This document shows positions 1-9,232 of a stretch of DNA of 64,000 bases, one piece after another. This stretch comes from Simiduia litorea. Lineage in GTDB: Bacteria > Pseudomonadota > Gammaproteobacteria > Pseudomonadales > Cellvibrionaceae. The stretch is from assembly GCF_042853465.1 (NCBI RefSeq), contig NZ_AP031497.1:4365218-4429217 (forward strand), given 5' to 3'. The translations under genes and the position numbers were made by a program. Each line of letters starts with the position of its first letter. Within the stretch, counting starts at the first letter, position 1. Under the pieces are notes generated by a model. It did not search any database. It had not been told where the DNA came from and saw only the letters and a program-made list of their open reading frames with translations.

Positions 1-18
1 CTGTTACAGGACATTACC

Positions 19-402
19 ATGACCAACAAAGCGATTATCAGCACCGACAAGGCACCCGCCGCCATAGGCACCTATTCGCAGGCGGTCAAGGTTAACAACA
101 CTGTGTATTTGTCTGGCCAGATCCCACTTATTCCGGAAACCATGGAAATGGTGGGCAACGATTTTCGCGCTCAGGCCACACAAGTGTTCAAAAATCTCAG
201 CGCCGTGTGCGAAGCCGCCAACGGCAGCTTGGCGCAAATCGTCAAACTAAACCTGTACTTAACCGATTTGAGCCACTTTCCCGTGGTCAATGAAGTGATG
301 GCAGAATTTTTTGAGGCACCTTATCCAGCACGCGCCGCCGTGGGTGTTAAAGAGCTGCCGAAAGCGGCGATGTTTGAAGCCGAAGCGATTATGGTTATTT
401 AA
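19..402 (+). CDS. ridA: RidA family enamine/imine deaminase
   Basis: A 127-residue member of the YjgF/YER057c/UK114 family, which hydrolyses reactive enamines/imines (such as 2-aminoacrylate from serine/threonine dehydratases) to keto acids in the cytosol. The family signature is visible: the YSQAV stretch near residue 19, the SGQIP stretch near 32, and Arg105 in YPARAAV, the residue that binds the substrate carboxylate in active RidA proteins. Length is normal. The ATG is preceded by an AGGA about 6 bases upstream. In Pseudomonas the gene lies directly after spoT, so spoT probably lies left of base 1 (inference). The gene is convergent with the next one with almost no gap. Confidence 0.93.
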   Translation: MTNKAIISTDKAPAAIGTYSQAVKVNNTVYLSGQIPLIPETMEMVGNDFRAQATQVFKNLSAVCEAANGSLAQIVKLNLYLTDLSHFPVVNEVMAEFFEAPYPARAAVGVKELPKAAMFEAEAIMVI

Positions 403-403
403 C

Positions 404-1231
404 TCAGCTGGGCTCGAGCTTATCGAGCCCATAACCCTCGCGCCAGCTGGGGTAAAGGAAACGAAAGCCGCTGGCCAGCAGGCGCGTGTTGCGCAACCTC
501 TTACCTGAAAAAGGTGCCCCCGCAGTGCTGCTCGGTGCCGGCCTTTGCAGCGCGTTGGCCAGACCGCGCACAACCTCACCGAGTAATACGGGTTCACTAT
601 CAGTCACCAGATAGTGGCTTTCAGGCGCCGTAAGTCGCAACAAATGCGCCAACGCTCTGGCACCGTCGTCCACATGAATGCGGTTGCTAAAAGCCAATAA
701 GTTGCGGGAAATGGGTAAACCCTGGCGAACCTGCTCGAGCAAACGCTCGCGCCCAGGCCCATAAATTCCTGAAAAACGCGCAACTATCACGTCTAAGCCG
801 GCATTCAGCAGCACCTGTTCAGCCTCCAATAAGCGCACGCCATTGTACTGCGTCGGCTCTGTTGCACTGGTTTCATCCAACCATTGGCCTTGATCTTGGC
901 CATACACAGCAGTACTAGACACAAACAGGATACGCGGTCGCAGCTGACGTTCAGCCAATAACGAAACCAGTAGACGCATCGGCGCCACATAAGCCCGCTG
1001 ATAACCTGCATCGCAGCGCTCACTAGGCGTTAGGGTCACAACTATCTGGTCAAAGTCCTCGGCCAAAAGCGCCCGCATAGCGCTGGCATCCGTCGCATCA
1101 AGCTGCCGACAAAAACGCTCTGGCCTTGGACTGCGCCTTATCGCCACTAGCTCGCCTGGTAACAAAGATTGCAGGCGCTGCGCTAAATCACCAAAGCCAA
1201 TTAATAAGGTTTTCAACGCGTTAGATTCCAT
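404..1231 (-). CDS. NAD(P)-dependent SDR/epimerase-like protein (YeeZ-type)
   Basis: A 275-residue extended short-chain dehydrogenase-like protein. The N-terminal Rossmann glycine motif reads LIGFGDLAQRL, and VSSTAVYGQ near residue 105 is the typical SDR strand carrying Ser and Tyr. The second catalytic motif is atypical: YNGVR, i.e. YxxxR rather than YxxxK. It resembles the E. coli YeeZ/COG0451 group, whose substrate is unknown, so no reaction is assigned. It is divergent from oxyR with a 72-bp gap and convergent with ridA. The family call is good; the function is open. Confidence 0.8.
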   Translation of the reverse strand: MESNALKTLLIGFGDLAQRLQSLLPGELVAIRRSPRPERFCRQLDATDASAMRALLAEDFDQIVVTLTPSERCDAGYQRAYVAPMRLLVSLLAERQLRPRILFVSSTAVYGQDQGQWLDETSATEPTQYNGVRLLEAEQVLLNAGLDVIVARFSGIYGPGRERLLEQVRQGLPISRNLLAFSNRIHVDDGARALAHLLRLTAPESHYLVTDSEPVLLGEVVRGLANALQRPAPSSTAGAPFSGKRLRNTRLLASGFRFLYPSWREGYGLDKLEPS

Positions 1232-1303
1232 AAATAGGGGCTATCGAGATAACAGGTTCTGATATAAAGTCGCAATCATACGGGAACCGGTCGGAAAAAT
1301 GCC

Positions 1304-2224
1304 ATGACGCTTAATGAATTGCGCTATATCGTCACCCTTGCGCAAGAACAACATTTCGGTAAAGCCGCTGAGCGCTGCTACGTAAGTCAGCCAACCTTGA
1401 GCATTGCGGTCAAAAAGCTCGAGGAAGAATTGGGTATAGCCTTATTCGAACGCTCCAAAACCCGAGTTCAAGCAACACCACTTGGCGAGAAAATTGTCAC
1501 CCAAGCGCAGCTCGTACTCGAGCAGGCGGCGGCCATTAAAGATATCGCGAAATCCGGTAAAGACCAGCTTTCCAGCCCGCTGCATGTGGGCGCTATTTTT
1601 ACCATTGGCCCTTACTTATTTCCCCACTTTATCCCTGAATTGCAACGAATTGCACCGAACATGCCGCTCTATGTTGAAGAGGGCTACACCGCCACTTTGC
1701 GCCAGCGATTGCGCAAAGGTGAGCTCGACGTGATCATTGTATCGCTGCCCTTTACCGAGGCGGATGTGGTTACCCAAACCCTCTACGACGAACCATTCGT
1801 AGTGCTTATGCCCAAGGATCATCCACTGGCCGCGTTCGACGTGATCGACACGCCCCAATTGCACGAATACAACGTGCTATTACTGGGCGAGGGCCATTGC
1901 TTTAGGGATCAAATACTGGACGCCTGCCCAGCGCTACAAGCCAGCGCCGACCCCAAAGCAGGGCACATAAGAACCGCCTCTAAAGGCAGCTCGTTGGAGA
2001 CCTTGCGACACATGGTGGCATCTGGGTTAGGCATCACAATTTTGCCTTACTCCGCCGCCGAAGCCACGCGCTACGCAGACGATCTCTTAGTCTGCCGCCC
2101 CTTTGCCGAACCGGCGCCGCGCCGAACTGTGGCCATGGCTTGGCGCGCCAGCTACCCACGCTTTAAGGCCATTGACGCCCTGCGAGCCTCGATTAATCAA
2201 TGCCACTTACTTGGTAATGACTAG
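1304..2224 (+). CDS. oxyR: OxyR peroxide-sensing LysR-type regulator
   Basis: A 306-residue LysR-family regulator that activates peroxide defence genes when oxidised by H2O2. The N-terminal winged helix-turn-helix (about residues 1-60) has the LysR consensus around HFGKAAERCYVSQPTLS. The redox pair is intact and sits at the same numbers as in E. coli: Cys199 in GEGHCFRDQ and Cys208 in LDACPA. This makes OxyR far more likely than a generic LysR regulator. The gene overlaps the start of recG by 8 bp, so the two are co-transcribed, as in pseudomonads. The 72-bp gap upstream presumably carries a shared or autoregulated promoter, which I could not define. Confidence 0.95.
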   Translation: MTLNELRYIVTLAQEQHFGKAAERCYVSQPTLSIAVKKLEEELGIALFERSKTRVQATPLGEKIVTQAQLVLEQAAAIKDIAKSGKDQLSSPLHVGAIFTIGPYLFPHFIPELQRIAPNMPLYVEEGYTATLRQRLRKGELDVIIVSLPFTEADVVTQTLYDEPFVVLMPKDHPLAAFDVIDTPQLHEYNVLLLGEGHCFRDQILDACPALQASADPKAGHIRTASKGSSLETLRHMVASGLGITILPYSAAEATRYADDLLVCRPFAEPAPRRTVAMAWRASYPRFKAIDALRASINQCHLLGND

Positions 2225-4301
2225 CCCAGCACCCACCCTCGATAGGGTTGAGCTAACGGCGCTCAAAGGTGTTGGCAAAGCGCTGGCCGAAAAACTCGCC
2301 AAGCTCGGCCTGCACAGCGTGCAAGACCTCTTGTTTCACTTGCCCTTGCGCTACATGGATAGGACGCGCGTCACCCCCATAGGTGCGCTGCAGCCACAAA
2401 GCACAGTGGTGATAGAGGGCGAAATTAAAGCCGCCGACATCGTATTTGGTAAACGCCGCTCACTTGTGGCAAAGCTGCAAGATAATACCGGCATCATTAG
2501 CCTTCGTTTTTTTCACTTTAACCAGGCGCAAAAGCAAAGTCTGGCAAAGGGCACTCGGCTCCGGTGTTTTGGCGAGGCGCGTCGAGGCGCCTCCGGCTTA
2601 GAGCTGTACCATCCCGAATATGAACTGGTTGATCAGCATACCGAACCGCTCGCCGACAAATTAACGCCGGTCTATCCAGCCACCGAAGGCATTACCCAAC
2701 CACGCATTCGAACCCTGGCGCAGCAGGCACTCACCCTGCTGACCACGCAAAGCTTAGCGGAATTACTGCCCAAAGATTTACAGCAGCGCTACCAACAATG
2801 GCCCCTAGCCCAAGCGCTACACTACCTACATCAACCGCCCAAACAGGCCGATATAGACCAACTGACCCTCGGTGCGCACCCGGCCCAGCAGCGGCTGGCT
2901 TTTGAAGAACTGATGGCACACCACGTCAGCTTGCTTTCGTTGCGACAACAGATTCAATCGGAAGGTGCGCCGGCCTTGCCTCTCAATGCCGACCGGCTAA
3001 ATGCCTTCCTGAAAAACTTACCCTTTGTTCCCACCAAGGCACAGCGTCGCGTCGCTAACGAAATTGCCAGCGATCTAGCTAAACCGCTGCCCATGCTCAG
3101 GCTTGTGCAAGGCGATGTGGGCTCTGGAAAAACGCTGGTCGCAGCCATGGCGGCATTGCAAGCGATTAATAACGGCTTCCAAGTCGCTCTTATGGCGCCC
3201 ACGGAAATACTCAGTGAGCAACATCGAGTTAATTTCAATCAATGGTTTGAACCGCTTGGCATTAGCGTTGGCTGGCTCACCGGCAAGCAGAAAGTTGCCG
3301 AGCGGCGGGATCAGTTATTGGCCTTGGCAGAAGCTAAGACCCAGTTAATTGTCGGCACCCATGCACTGTTCCAAGACCAGGTGGTGTTCGCCGATTTAGG
3401 CCTGGTGATTATCGACGAACAGCACCGATTTGGCGTTCACCAGCGGCTAAGTTTGCGGGAAAAAGCCGGCAGCGAGCGACGCCCACACCAGCTTATTATG
3501 ACCGCGACGCCAATTCCAAGAACCCTAGCCATGAGCGCCTACGCAGATCTCGACTGCTCGGTTATCGATGAGCTGCCACCGGGAAGAAAGCCCGTAACCA
3601 CCGTTGTCATTAACCAAGATAGACGCGATCAGGTAGTAGATCGCGTGCGCGAAGCCATCGGCCAGGGGCGCCAGGTGTATTGGGTGTGCACGCTGATTGA
3701 GGAATCCGAAACGCTCACCGCGCAAGCAGCGCAAGCAACCCAAGAAGAGCTGGCTTTGGCGCTACCCAAGGTCGCCATTGGCCTCGTGCACGGGCGGTTA
3801 AAAGCAGCAGAAAAAGAATCGGTAATGGCATGTTTCAAAAGCGGAGAAATCCCGCTTCTGGTAGCCACAACTGTGATAGAGGTCGGCGTGGATGTGCCCA
3901 ATGCCAGCTTGATGATCATCGACAATCCCGAGCGCCTAGGCCTCGCCCAGCTGCACCAATTGCGCGGGCGAGTGGGGCGCGGCACGGCGGAAAGTCATTG
4001 TGTACTGCTGTATTCAGGCCCACTTTCTAACCACAGTCGGGCGCGGCTGGAGGCCATGCGCAGCTCCAACGACGGCTTTTTCATTGCCGAAAAAGATTTA
4101 GAGTTGCGCGGCCCTGGCGAAGTACTGGGCACGCGGCAAACCGGCGAGATGGCTTTTCGCATTGCCGATTTGCAGCGCGACGGCGATTTAATTCCCCTAG
4201 TAAGAGAAGCTGCGGCAAACCTACTGCAGAAATATCCAGACCATGCCCGAGCGCTGACACGAAGATGGCTAGGTTATAACGAGGTCTATGCCAAAGTGTA
4301 G
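2217..4301 (+). CDS. recG: ATP-dependent DNA helicase RecG
   Basis: A 694-residue RecG, which reverses stalled replication forks and branch-migrates Holliday junctions. The N-terminal wedge/OB-fold region begins with a helix-hairpin-helix-like LKGVGKALAEKL. Helicase motifs follow: Walker A GDVGSGKT (about residue 298), DEQH box IIDEQHRFG (about 398), then TATPIPRTLAMS and QLRGRVGRG. The C-terminal wedge/TRG region contains LRGPGEVLGTRQTGE. I chose the ATG at 2217, which overlaps the oxyR stop by 8 bp; an in-frame extension back to 2103 only reads through oxyR and is not conserved family sequence. Length matches E. coli RecG (693). Confidence 0.96.
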   Translation: MTSPAPTLDRVELTALKGVGKALAEKLAKLGLHSVQDLLFHLPLRYMDRTRVTPIGALQPQSTVVIEGEIKAADIVFGKRRSLVAKLQDNTGIISLRFFHFNQAQKQSLAKGTRLRCFGEARRGASGLELYHPEYELVDQHTEPLADKLTPVYPATEGITQPRIRTLAQQALTLLTTQSLAELLPKDLQQRYQQWPLAQALHYLHQPPKQADIDQLTLGAHPAQQRLAFEELMAHHVSLLSLRQQIQSEGAPALPLNADRLNAFLKNLPFVPTKAQRRVANEIASDLAKPLPMLRLVQGDVGSGKTLVAAMAALQAINNGFQVALMAPTEILSEQHRVNFNQWFEPLGISVGWLTGKQKVAERRDQLLALAEAKTQLIVGTHALFQDQVVFADLGLVIIDEQHRFGVHQRLSLREKAGSERRPHQLIMTATPIPRTLAMSAYADLDCSVIDELPPGRKPVTTVVINQDRRDQVVDRVREAIGQGRQVYWVCTLIEESETLTAQAAQATQEELALALPKVAIGLVHGRLKAAEKESVMACFKSGEIPLLVATTVIEVGVDVPNASLMIIDNPERLGLAQLHQLRGRVGRGTAESHCVLLYSGPLSNHSRARLEAMRSSNDGFFIAEKDLELRGPGEVLGTRQTGEMAFRIADLQRDGDLIPLVREAAANLLQKYPDHARALTRRWLGYNEVYAKV

Positions 4302-4395
4302 ATTTAGACGCCAGTTATTCTAAGAAGTGCCTATCCGATGACCTACACTTAACTACACTTCACAGTGCAGACGATGATGGATCAAAGGAGCCTCT

Positions 4396-5784
4396 GTGCC
4401 GCTATCAAACAGTGTTACGCAATTTCTGGATAAGCAACAACTCGAATATCAGCTTACCGCCCCCTTAGATGCTCCTATTTGGCACGATCAACAACTTCGT
4501 AACAATGGCGCTGCCAGAGCTACGCTGCTCGAAGACAGCCAAGAAAAAATTCTCGCCATTTACCCCGCCGACGCCTTGCTCGACCTCAGCGCCGTCAACC
4601 GAATTTTAGGCCGGTCGATGCAGGCCATGTCGCCCACGACACTGAGGACTTTATTTGAGAAGCACAAACTCTCTTCGGTACCGGCGCTGCCTGGCTTAGC
4701 CGGCATGACAACGGTGATAGAACAGCGCTTGTATCAACGCGACCAACTTTTTTTAGATGCCGGCAGCCGCGAGCAGATGCTGGATCTATCGCAGATTTCT
4801 TTCCAAACACTGGCAAAAGACGCGATCAAGGGCGAAATCTCCATTCCTTTGAGCCAACTTGAACAGATTTCATCTACCGCCGATTCTGCACTCATCTTGG
4901 CGTCTGTGCGCCAATTTACCGAGCTGCGAGTAAAAGAACGATTAGAGGAAACCCTTGAACTACCGCCGCTACCGGAAACGGCGCAGCGGATTATTAAACT
5001 GCGCGTGGATCCCAACGCCGATATCAGCGATTTGGCCAATATCGTAGAAACAGACCCTAGCCTAGCCGCGCAAGTCGTGAGCTGGGCAGCCTCGCCTTAT
5101 TATTCAGCGCCGGGCAAAATTAAGTCCATTCACGATGCTATCGTGCGCGTATTGGGGTTCGACATGGTGCTCAACTTAGCGCTTGGTTTATCCCTCGGAA
5201 AAACCCTTGCCATGCCAACAGATGGTCCATTCGGTGTTACACCTTACTGGCGGCATTCGGTGTATATGGCCGCAGCCATGGAGGGACTGGTTACGGCTAT
5301 CCCACGGGATAATCGACCCAGTTTTGGTATGGCCTATCTCTCAGGGCTATTGTTTAACTTCGGCTATTTGGTGATGTCCGAGGTTTTTCCACCCTATTTC
5401 CACAAGCTGTGTCGCATGATGGAAGCCAACCCCCATGTGGATCACACCTTGGCGGAAAAGCATTTGCTGGGTTTAACTCGCGATCACATTGCCGGTTGGC
5501 TCATGGAGCTTTGGAACATGCCCGATGAGGTCGCCTACGCGCTGCGCTTCCAAAACGAGCCTACGTGCCAAGGCCCGCATGCAGCCTATGCTAAATTATT
5601 GTTCGTCGCGAGACGGTTGCTATCTCAGCGAGGATTGCGGTGTGGGCCAAAACTGGAAATCCCCGCATCGGTCTACGAAGAGCTACAACTAGACCCAATC
5701 AAGGCTGAAACGACCATCGACAATATCCTAGAGTCCTCCGTTGAGCTTGAAAATATTTCAGCACAAATGGAACCGGCCGCATAA
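4396..5784 (+). CDS. HDOD domain protein with N-terminal YbaK-like domain
   Basis: A 462-residue cytosolic protein with two parts. Residues about 1-150 resemble the YbaK/EbsC aminoacyl-tRNA deacylase fold. Residues about 180-400 are an HDOD domain (ETLELPPLPETAQRIIKLR, then DPSLAAQVVSWAASPYY), a non-catalytic relative of HD phosphohydrolases found in signalling proteins. The start is GTG with AAAGGAG 6 bases upstream. The same gene follows recG in Pseudomonas. Whether the YbaK-like half still edits tRNA is doubtful, as I do not see a clear catalytic lysine motif. The cellular role is unknown. Confidence 0.8.
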   Translation: MPLSNSVTQFLDKQQLEYQLTAPLDAPIWHDQQLRNNGAARATLLEDSQEKILAIYPADALLDLSAVNRILGRSMQAMSPTTLRTLFEKHKLSSVPALPGLAGMTTVIEQRLYQRDQLFLDAGSREQMLDLSQISFQTLAKDAIKGEISIPLSQLEQISSTADSALILASVRQFTELRVKERLEETLELPPLPETAQRIIKLRVDPNADISDLANIVETDPSLAAQVVSWAASPYYSAPGKIKSIHDAIVRVLGFDMVLNLALGLSLGKTLAMPTDGPFGVTPYWRHSVYMAAAMEGLVTAIPRDNRPSFGMAYLSGLLFNFGYLVMSEVFPPYFHKLCRMMEANPHVDHTLAEKHLLGLTRDHIAGWLMELWNMPDEVAYALRFQNEPTCQGPHAAYAKLLFVARRLLSQRGLRCGPKLEIPASVYEELQLDPIKAETTIDNILESSVELENISAQMEPAA

Positions 5785-5800
5785 ACGGCCGGTTTGTCTT
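5771..5800 (+). terminator. Rho-independent terminator overlapping the HDOD stop codon
   Basis: The stem AACCGGCCG (5771-5779) pairs with CGGCCGGTT (5786-5794) around the loop CATAAA, and is followed by TTGTCTT. The stop codon of the HDOD gene lies inside the loop. The T-run is weak. Confidence 0.7.
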
Positions 5801-5835
5801 ACGGATGTCATTCGCGAAGTACTCTTGCGCTTACA

Positions 5836-7119
5836 TTAGTTAATGTGACCTGGTAGCGATGGGTCTTCATTGAAACGCTGTTCATCCAACATGCCTTCAC
5901 TTTTCGCGACGATCAAGGTAACCATGGCGTCTCCACAGACGTTCACCGCCGTGCGAGTCATATCGAGCAGTCTGTCTACACCAATAATGAGCGCTATGCC
6001 TTCGACCGGCAGCCCCACTTGCTCTAACACCATGGCCAACATAATCAAGCCAACCCCAGGTACGCCTGCGGTGCCAATAGAGGCTAAGGTCGCCGTCAGA
6101 ATAACCATCATGTAGCCATTCAACCCTATGTCGATATTGTAGGCTTGGGCGATAAATGCCGTGGCCACGCCTTGCATAATGGCGGTGCCATCCATGTTAA
6201 TGGTGGCCCCCATGGGAATGGTAAAAGACGCGACTCGGTTATCGGCACCCATCTCATCGCGCACCGCTCGCAAGGTCACGGGAATGGTGGCATTGGAGGA
6301 ACTCATGCTAAAGGCAAACAGCATCACCGATTTCATCTTGCGCAAAAACATCAGCGGACTTAAACCAGTGAGCATGCGCAAGGCGAGGGGGTAAGTGCCA
6401 AGCCCATGAATAAATAAAACAAAAAGTACCGTGAAGAAATACACCAGTAGATTGGCAAAGGCCTCCAAGCCAAGGTCGGCAGCCATTTGCGCCATCAAGC
6501 AAAATACGCCATAAGGAGCAAAATTCATCAAGATCACCACCATTTTTAGGTTGACCTCATTGAAATCGTTAAAAAATGCAGCGACCCGTTTACCCGCCTC
6601 ACCCACGCGCGACATAGCAATCCCCACGAGCAGGGCAAACACGATGATTTGCAGCATATTGCCCTGCGCCATCGCTTCCACTGGGTTGGTTGGCACTATG
6701 CCCAAAATAACATCTTTCAAAGACGGCGCTTCATTCACCACAAAAGTGGCCTCAGTACTGAGATTAAAGCCCGCACCCGGCTGAATAATCACCCCGGCAA
6801 TCAACGCCAAACTGATCGCCACAGCCGTCGTTACCATGTACAACAGTAACGTTTTGCCCGCCATCGGTCCCATCCGCGTGTTGTCACCCAACGAAGCGAC
6901 ACCGCAAACGAGGGACACAAAAACCAAGGGCACGACTAATAGCTTTAACAGCGCAACGAATACTTTTCCGCCGAGGTCGAACAGTCCGCTGACTAAAAAC
7001 TGATCAACCCAGGCGTTGTAAACACCCGCCAACCAACCCTGGCCCTCGGCAAAATTGAACATCCCCCCGATAAATAAGCCCAAGGCCATGGCAATCAAAA
7101 TACGACTGGTTAAGCTCAT
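5836..7119 (-). CDS. Na+ or H+/dicarboxylate (glutamate) symporter, DAACS family
   Basis: A 427-residue inner-membrane symporter of the GltP/DctA/GltPh family. The two re-entrant hairpin signatures are present: the serine-rich SMSSSNATIP, and the substrate/cation motif ATINMDGTA. The C-terminal GIALIIGVDRLLDMTRTAVN carries the aspartate and arginine that bind the substrate side chain in this family. At least eight hydrophobic segments are visible. The start at 7119 has AGGA about 7 bases upstream; an in-frame extension of 22 residues further upstream lacks a membrane-protein N-terminus. The substrate is likely glutamate/aspartate or a C4-dicarboxylate. It is monocistronic, tail to tail with the HDOD gene. 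Confidence 0.9.
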   Translation of the reverse strand: MSLTSRILIAMALGLFIGGMFNFAEGQGWLAGVYNAWVDQFLVSGLFDLGGKVFVALLKLLVVPLVFVSLVCGVASLGDNTRMGPMAGKTLLLYMVTTAVAISLALIAGVIIQPGAGFNLSTEATFVVNEAPSLKDVILGIVPTNPVEAMAQGNMLQIIVFALLVGIAMSRVGEAGKRVAAFFNDFNEVNLKMVVILMNFAPYGVFCLMAQMAADLGLEAFANLLVYFFTVLFVLFIHGLGTYPLALRMLTGLSPLMFLRKMKSVMLFAFSMSSSNATIPVTLRAVRDEMGADNRVASFTIPMGATINMDGTAIMQGVATAFIAQAYNIDIGLNGYMMVILTATLASIGTAGVPGVGLIMLAMVLEQVGLPVEGIALIIGVDRLLDMTRTAVNVCGDAMVTLIVAKSEGMLDEQRFNEDPSLPGHIN

Positions 7120-7199
7120 AAGCGGTTCCTGATTTAGTTTTATTGTTGATGAGGGGGGAGGGAGAGCCAGCTCGAGCCAGCTCAAAATCGAACGATACT

Positions 7200-7475
7200 T
7201 TAGCTATTTACGGCGTCTTTCAGCCCTTTCCCAGGCTTGAAGCCAACAGAAACGCTGGCTGGAATTTGAATCGTTTCACCGGTTTTCGGGCTTCTGCCAG
7301 TGCGCGCCGCACGTTTACGTTGCGAAAATGAACCAAAACCAACCAGACTCACCACGTCGTCGCGCGATAGCGCATTGGTAATTTGCTCTAATATGGAAGA
7401 CACCACCAAATCGGCTTTGTCTTTAGTTAAGTCCGCTGTTTCTGCAACAGCAGCAATAAGATCTGATTTATGCAT
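7200..7475 (-). CDS. hupB: DNA-binding protein HU
   Basis: A 91-residue HU subunit, a histone-like architectural protein that bends DNA. It begins MHKSDLIAAVAE and contains the core FGSFSQRKRAARTGRSP, followed by IPASVSVGFKPGKGLKD, covering the beta-arm and C-terminal helix of the family. Length equals that of E. coli HU. The start at 7475 gives the canonical N-terminus; a longer in-frame reading adds 38 low-complexity residues and is rejected. It sits between the symporter and ubiC, as in Pseudomonas (PA5348 region). hupA and hupB cannot be told apart by sequence in this lineage. Confidence 0.92.
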   Translation of the reverse strand: MHKSDLIAAVAETADLTKDKADLVVSSILEQITNALSRDDVVSLVGFGSFSQRKRAARTGRSPKTGETIQIPASVSVGFKPGKGLKDAVNS

Positions 7476-7654
7476 GGAGAATCCGTCCTGCGTTTTTGTT
7501 TGTTTTGTCCAATTAAGACGTAATGCTAACGCCTTTCCACAAGCCAGCGCCAGCGCCAATGTCGATTGCCCCACGGGCTTGCGCCTCATAGAATAGCGCG
7601 CCTAGGCACGTTCATTTGTCTAAACACACCGCATATTTACAATTAGGAAGGCCA

Positions 7655-8209
7655 TTGCCCACAAATTATCGACAACGCGAACCCCTGTGGCGACCCGCCG
7701 CGCAAAAAAGCTGGCAACTGCCGCGCGACTTAGCCCCGTGGATTCTCGATCAAGGCTCTCTAACAGCCCGTCTGCAGGCGCATAGCCAAGGTCAATTCGA
7801 GGTTCAGCTACTCAATCAAGGTTGGGGCCAAGCGAGACAGAGTGAATTGCTCGCGTTGAAATGCCCCTCTCGGCAAAAAATGTTAGTACGCGAAGTGATT
7901 CTCAAAGGTCGGGGAGAAAGCTGGGTTTTCGCACGAAGTTTAGTTCCCTACACCAGCCTAACCGGCCGACTTAAAGCCTTAAAATACCTCGACAACAAAC
8001 CCCTCGGTGCGCTGTTATTTCAAGACCCCGGTATGTTGAGGGACCCGTTGGAGGCTGCGGCAATAGGTGCCGAGCATGAATACCTGCACTCCAGCTTAGA
8101 TCTGCCCGAACAATTCGCCTTATGGGGCAGACGCTCGGTTTTCTACATCGACAAAAACCCACTGCTGGTAAGCGAAGTATTCCTACCAGACTTTCTTGCG
8201 AGCCTTTAA
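7655..8209 (+). CDS. ubiC: Chorismate--pyruvate lyase
   Basis: UbiC removes pyruvate from chorismate to give 4-hydroxybenzoate, the first step of ubiquinone synthesis. Recognisable stretches are VREVILKGRGESWVFARSLVP and FALWGRRSVFY, then LLVSEVFLPDF at the C-terminus, with the arginine and glutamate positions of the family. The start is uncertain: TTG at 7655 has a strong AGGAAGG just upstream and gives 184 residues; TTG at 7616 gives 197 residues but has no ribosome site. Neither is ATG. ubiA follows 10 bp downstream, so the two form an operon for successive steps. Confidence 0.92.
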   Translation: MPTNYRQREPLWRPAAQKSWQLPRDLAPWILDQGSLTARLQAHSQGQFEVQLLNQGWGQARQSELLALKCPSRQKMLVREVILKGRGESWVFARSLVPYTSLTGRLKALKYLDNKPLGALLFQDPGMLRDPLEAAAIGAEHEYLHSSLDLPEQFALWGRRSVFYIDKNPLLVSEVFLPDFLASL

Positions 8210-8219
8210 GGAACACCTC

Positions 8220-9158
8220 ATGGCCAAGGATCATCCCAACAAGCGTGCCTCAGCCAAACCCAAATCGCGCCCAGCGAATTCAGCCCGCAACGCTAAAACC
8301 AACACTTCAACACTGGCTGCTTACTGGCGCTTGATGCGCTTTGATAAACCCATTGGCACCTTGTTATTACTTTGGCCGACGCTCTGGGCACTTTGGATAG
8401 CGGCCGATGGCGCACCCAGTTTGCGAGTACTCGCTATCTTTGTAGCCGGCGTCATTGTTATGCGTGCAGCCGGCTGTGTTATCAATGACTACGCCGACCG
8501 CAAAGTCGACGGCCAAGTAACTCGCACTAAATCACGCCCCATTGCCACCGGACAAGTGAGCCCTTCCGGTGCCTTGTTGTGTTTTGCCGCGCTGATTTTC
8601 TGCGCCTTTTTTCTAGTTTTGCTCACCAACCTATTAACGCTAGCGCTGGCTGCGGGCGCCTTGGCACTAGCGACCATTTACCCCTACATGAAACGCCATA
8701 CCCATCTACCGCAAGTGGTACTCGGTGCAGCATTTGCCATGAGCATTCCCATGGCCTTCGCCGCCGTCAGAGGTGAATTGGACAATGGCATTTGGCTCCT
8801 ATACACCGCCGTGGTGCTTTGGACGGTTGCCTACGACACCTTCTACGCTATGGTGGATCGCGCCGACGACTTGCGCATTGGCGTTAAGTCCACCGCCATT
8901 CTATTCGGTGAGTTAGATCTCACTATTATCGGTTGCCTGCAGTTAATGACACTGTTTGCCCTATGGTTAGCGGGCGATCACTTCAAGCTTGGACACTACT
9001 ACCTTGCCGGGCTAAGTGCAGCCGCGCTGCTGTTTTTTTGGCAACTGTGGCTTAGCCGCAAGCGCCAACCCAAGGCCTGTTTTCAAGCCTTCCTTAACAA
9101 TCAATGGGTCGGCGCGGTGATATTTGCCGGCCTGCTGGCCGACACCCAACTCGGTTGA
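8220..9158 (+). CDS. ubiA: 4-Hydroxybenzoate octaprenyltransferase
   Basis: UbiA is an integral inner-membrane prenyltransferase that joins 4-hydroxybenzoate (made by UbiC) to the polyprenyl tail of ubiquinone. Both aspartate-rich Mg-diphosphate motifs are present: NDYADRKVDGQVTRT near residue 88 and DRADDLRIGVKS near residue 216. About eight to nine hydrophobic segments follow a 35-residue basic N-terminal extension. I chose ATG 8220 because AAGGA lies 7 bases upstream; an alternative at 8196 overlaps ubiC. Length of 312 is slightly longer than E. coli UbiA (290). Confidence 0.95.
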   Translation: MAKDHPNKRASAKPKSRPANSARNAKTNTSTLAAYWRLMRFDKPIGTLLLLWPTLWALWIAADGAPSLRVLAIFVAGVIVMRAAGCVINDYADRKVDGQVTRTKSRPIATGQVSPSGALLCFAALIFCAFFLVLLTNLLTLALAAGALALATIYPYMKRHTHLPQVVLGAAFAMSIPMAFAAVRGELDNGIWLLYTAVVLWTVAYDTFYAMVDRADDLRIGVKSTAILFGELDLTIIGCLQLMTLFALWLAGDHFKLGHYYLAGLSAAALLFFWQLWLSRKRQPKACFQAFLNNQWVGAVIFAGLLADTQLG

Positions 9159-9166
9159 TTAGGGGC

Positions 9167-9199
9167 TCGTCATATAACTGTCATCTAACCGTAATCTAA
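9167..9199 (+). promoter_or_regulatory. Pho box (three tandem 11-bp units) upstream of phoB
   Basis: Three consecutive 11-bp units, TCGTCATATAA, CTGTCATCTAA and CCGTAATCTAA, match the PhoB site pattern of CTGTCAT-like 7-mers separated by 4 A/T-rich bases. The array ends 33 bp before the phoB start codon, and a TAATAC at about 9198 could be the -10. Positive autoregulation of phoB by PhoB~P is the known arrangement in other gammaproteobacteria. Confidence 0.85.
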
Positions 9200-9232
9200 T
9201 ACAGGTCCAACCAAAGTGCAGACGAACCGGTT

